Positions 31,051 to 31,134 of a stretch of 31,134 nucleotides of DNA are shown here, in pieces. The notes beneath the pieces are model-generated. The model was not told where the DNA came from. It did not search any database and saw only the letters and a list, made by a program, of their open reading frames with translations. The stretch is from Verrucomicrobiota bacterium (GTDB lineage: Bacteria > Verrucomicrobiota > Verrucomicrobiia > Verrucomicrobiales > Akkermansiaceae): the NCBI GenBank assembly GCA_008932955.1, contig WBXE01000004.1:1-31134 (forward strand). The letters run 5' to 3'. The position numbers and the translations under genes are program-made. Position 1 is the stretch's first letter. Each line of letters opens with the position of its first letter.

Positions 31051-31134
31051 TCAAACCTCAGAGTTAAGGGGAGCCGCGCCGATGAGGCCGGAGAGGTGGC
31101 GGTCGAGACTGGCGAGGGCGGCTGGATCAGTTAC
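31051..31134 (-). CDS. Possible 3' end of a minus-strand gene cut by the window edge
   Basis: On the minus strand the frame is open from the edge for 27 codons (VTDPAALASLDRHLSGLIGA then APLNSEV) to a TGA at 31053-31051. The composition looks like ordinary protein, but it is too short to identify. A 7-bp hairpin (CTGAGGT/ACCTCAG, 31041-31061) overlaps the stop. Nothing recognisable was seen between the rhaT stop and here (30798-31050). Confidence 0.35.
   Translation of the reverse strand, partial: VTDPAALASLDRHLSGLIGAAPLNSEV

Overview
The window looks like a chromosomal segment of a Verrucomicrobiota bacterium, most like Verrucomicrobiales/Chthoniobacter relatives. The best evidence is a run of three prepilin-type genes (5168-7552) that match, from memory, the lineage-restricted 'Verru_Chthon cassette' proteins D, B and C. 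Supporting evidence is the high GC content, generally weak Shine-Dalgarno sequences, many short GC-rich hairpin repeats between genes, and a polysaccharide-degrader gene set. No rRNA, tRNA, CRISPR array, transposase, integrase or phage gene was seen. Layout from left to right: a hairpin-repeat array (29-172); tsaD (+); then, all on the minus strand, a secreted GH78 alpha-L-rhamnosidase and galE followed by the D-B-C prepilin triad. Next come a Tyr/Gly-rich lipoprotein (+), a rhomboid protease (-), an isolated nuoB-nuoC pair (-), an N-acetylhexosamine-kinase-like phosphotransferase (+), proC and sppA (-), an MFS transporter (-) and an UPF0718/ArsP-like permease (-). A tight minus-strand cluster follows: aldo/keto reductase, rbsD-type mutarotase, zinc alcohol dehydrogenase, HAD phosphatase and mpl. 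The right end is on the plus strand: nadB, an SGNH/GDSL-family secreted protein whose catalytic residues are all replaced, a plant-type hydroxypyruvate reductase, a decayed coding remnant and rhaT. A cut-off minus-strand gene may enter from the right edge. How the genes fit together: tsaD, nadB, proC, nuoBC, mpl and sppA are housekeeping (tRNA t6A, NAD, proline, respiration, murein recycling, membrane proteolysis). The accessory part concerns sugars. The secreted rhamnosidase could release L-rhamnose and RhaT would import it. The AKR/RbsD/ADH cluster looks like anomer interconversion plus NAD(P)-linked sugar oxidation or reduction. GalE and the NahK-like kinase handle galactose-type and N-acetylhexosamine sugars. 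No rhaA, rhaB or rhaD is present, so a complete rhamnose pathway is not shown here. Most worth a second look: (1) the SGNH-fold pseudoenzyme at 26862-28136, with Ser, Asn and His of the active site each replaced by a single-base change; (2) a 119-bp nested palindrome at 17720-17838 whose arms are 9-bp-period repeats also found as fragments elsewhere; (3) a partial duplication of the 5' end of the permease gene; (4) a D-B-C prepilin cassette that lacks protein A; (5) the relic between the hydroxypyruvate reductase and rhaT; (6) several families of dispersed hairpins. No wholly new multi-gene system was demonstrated. Domain assignments rest on motif recognition without database searches.
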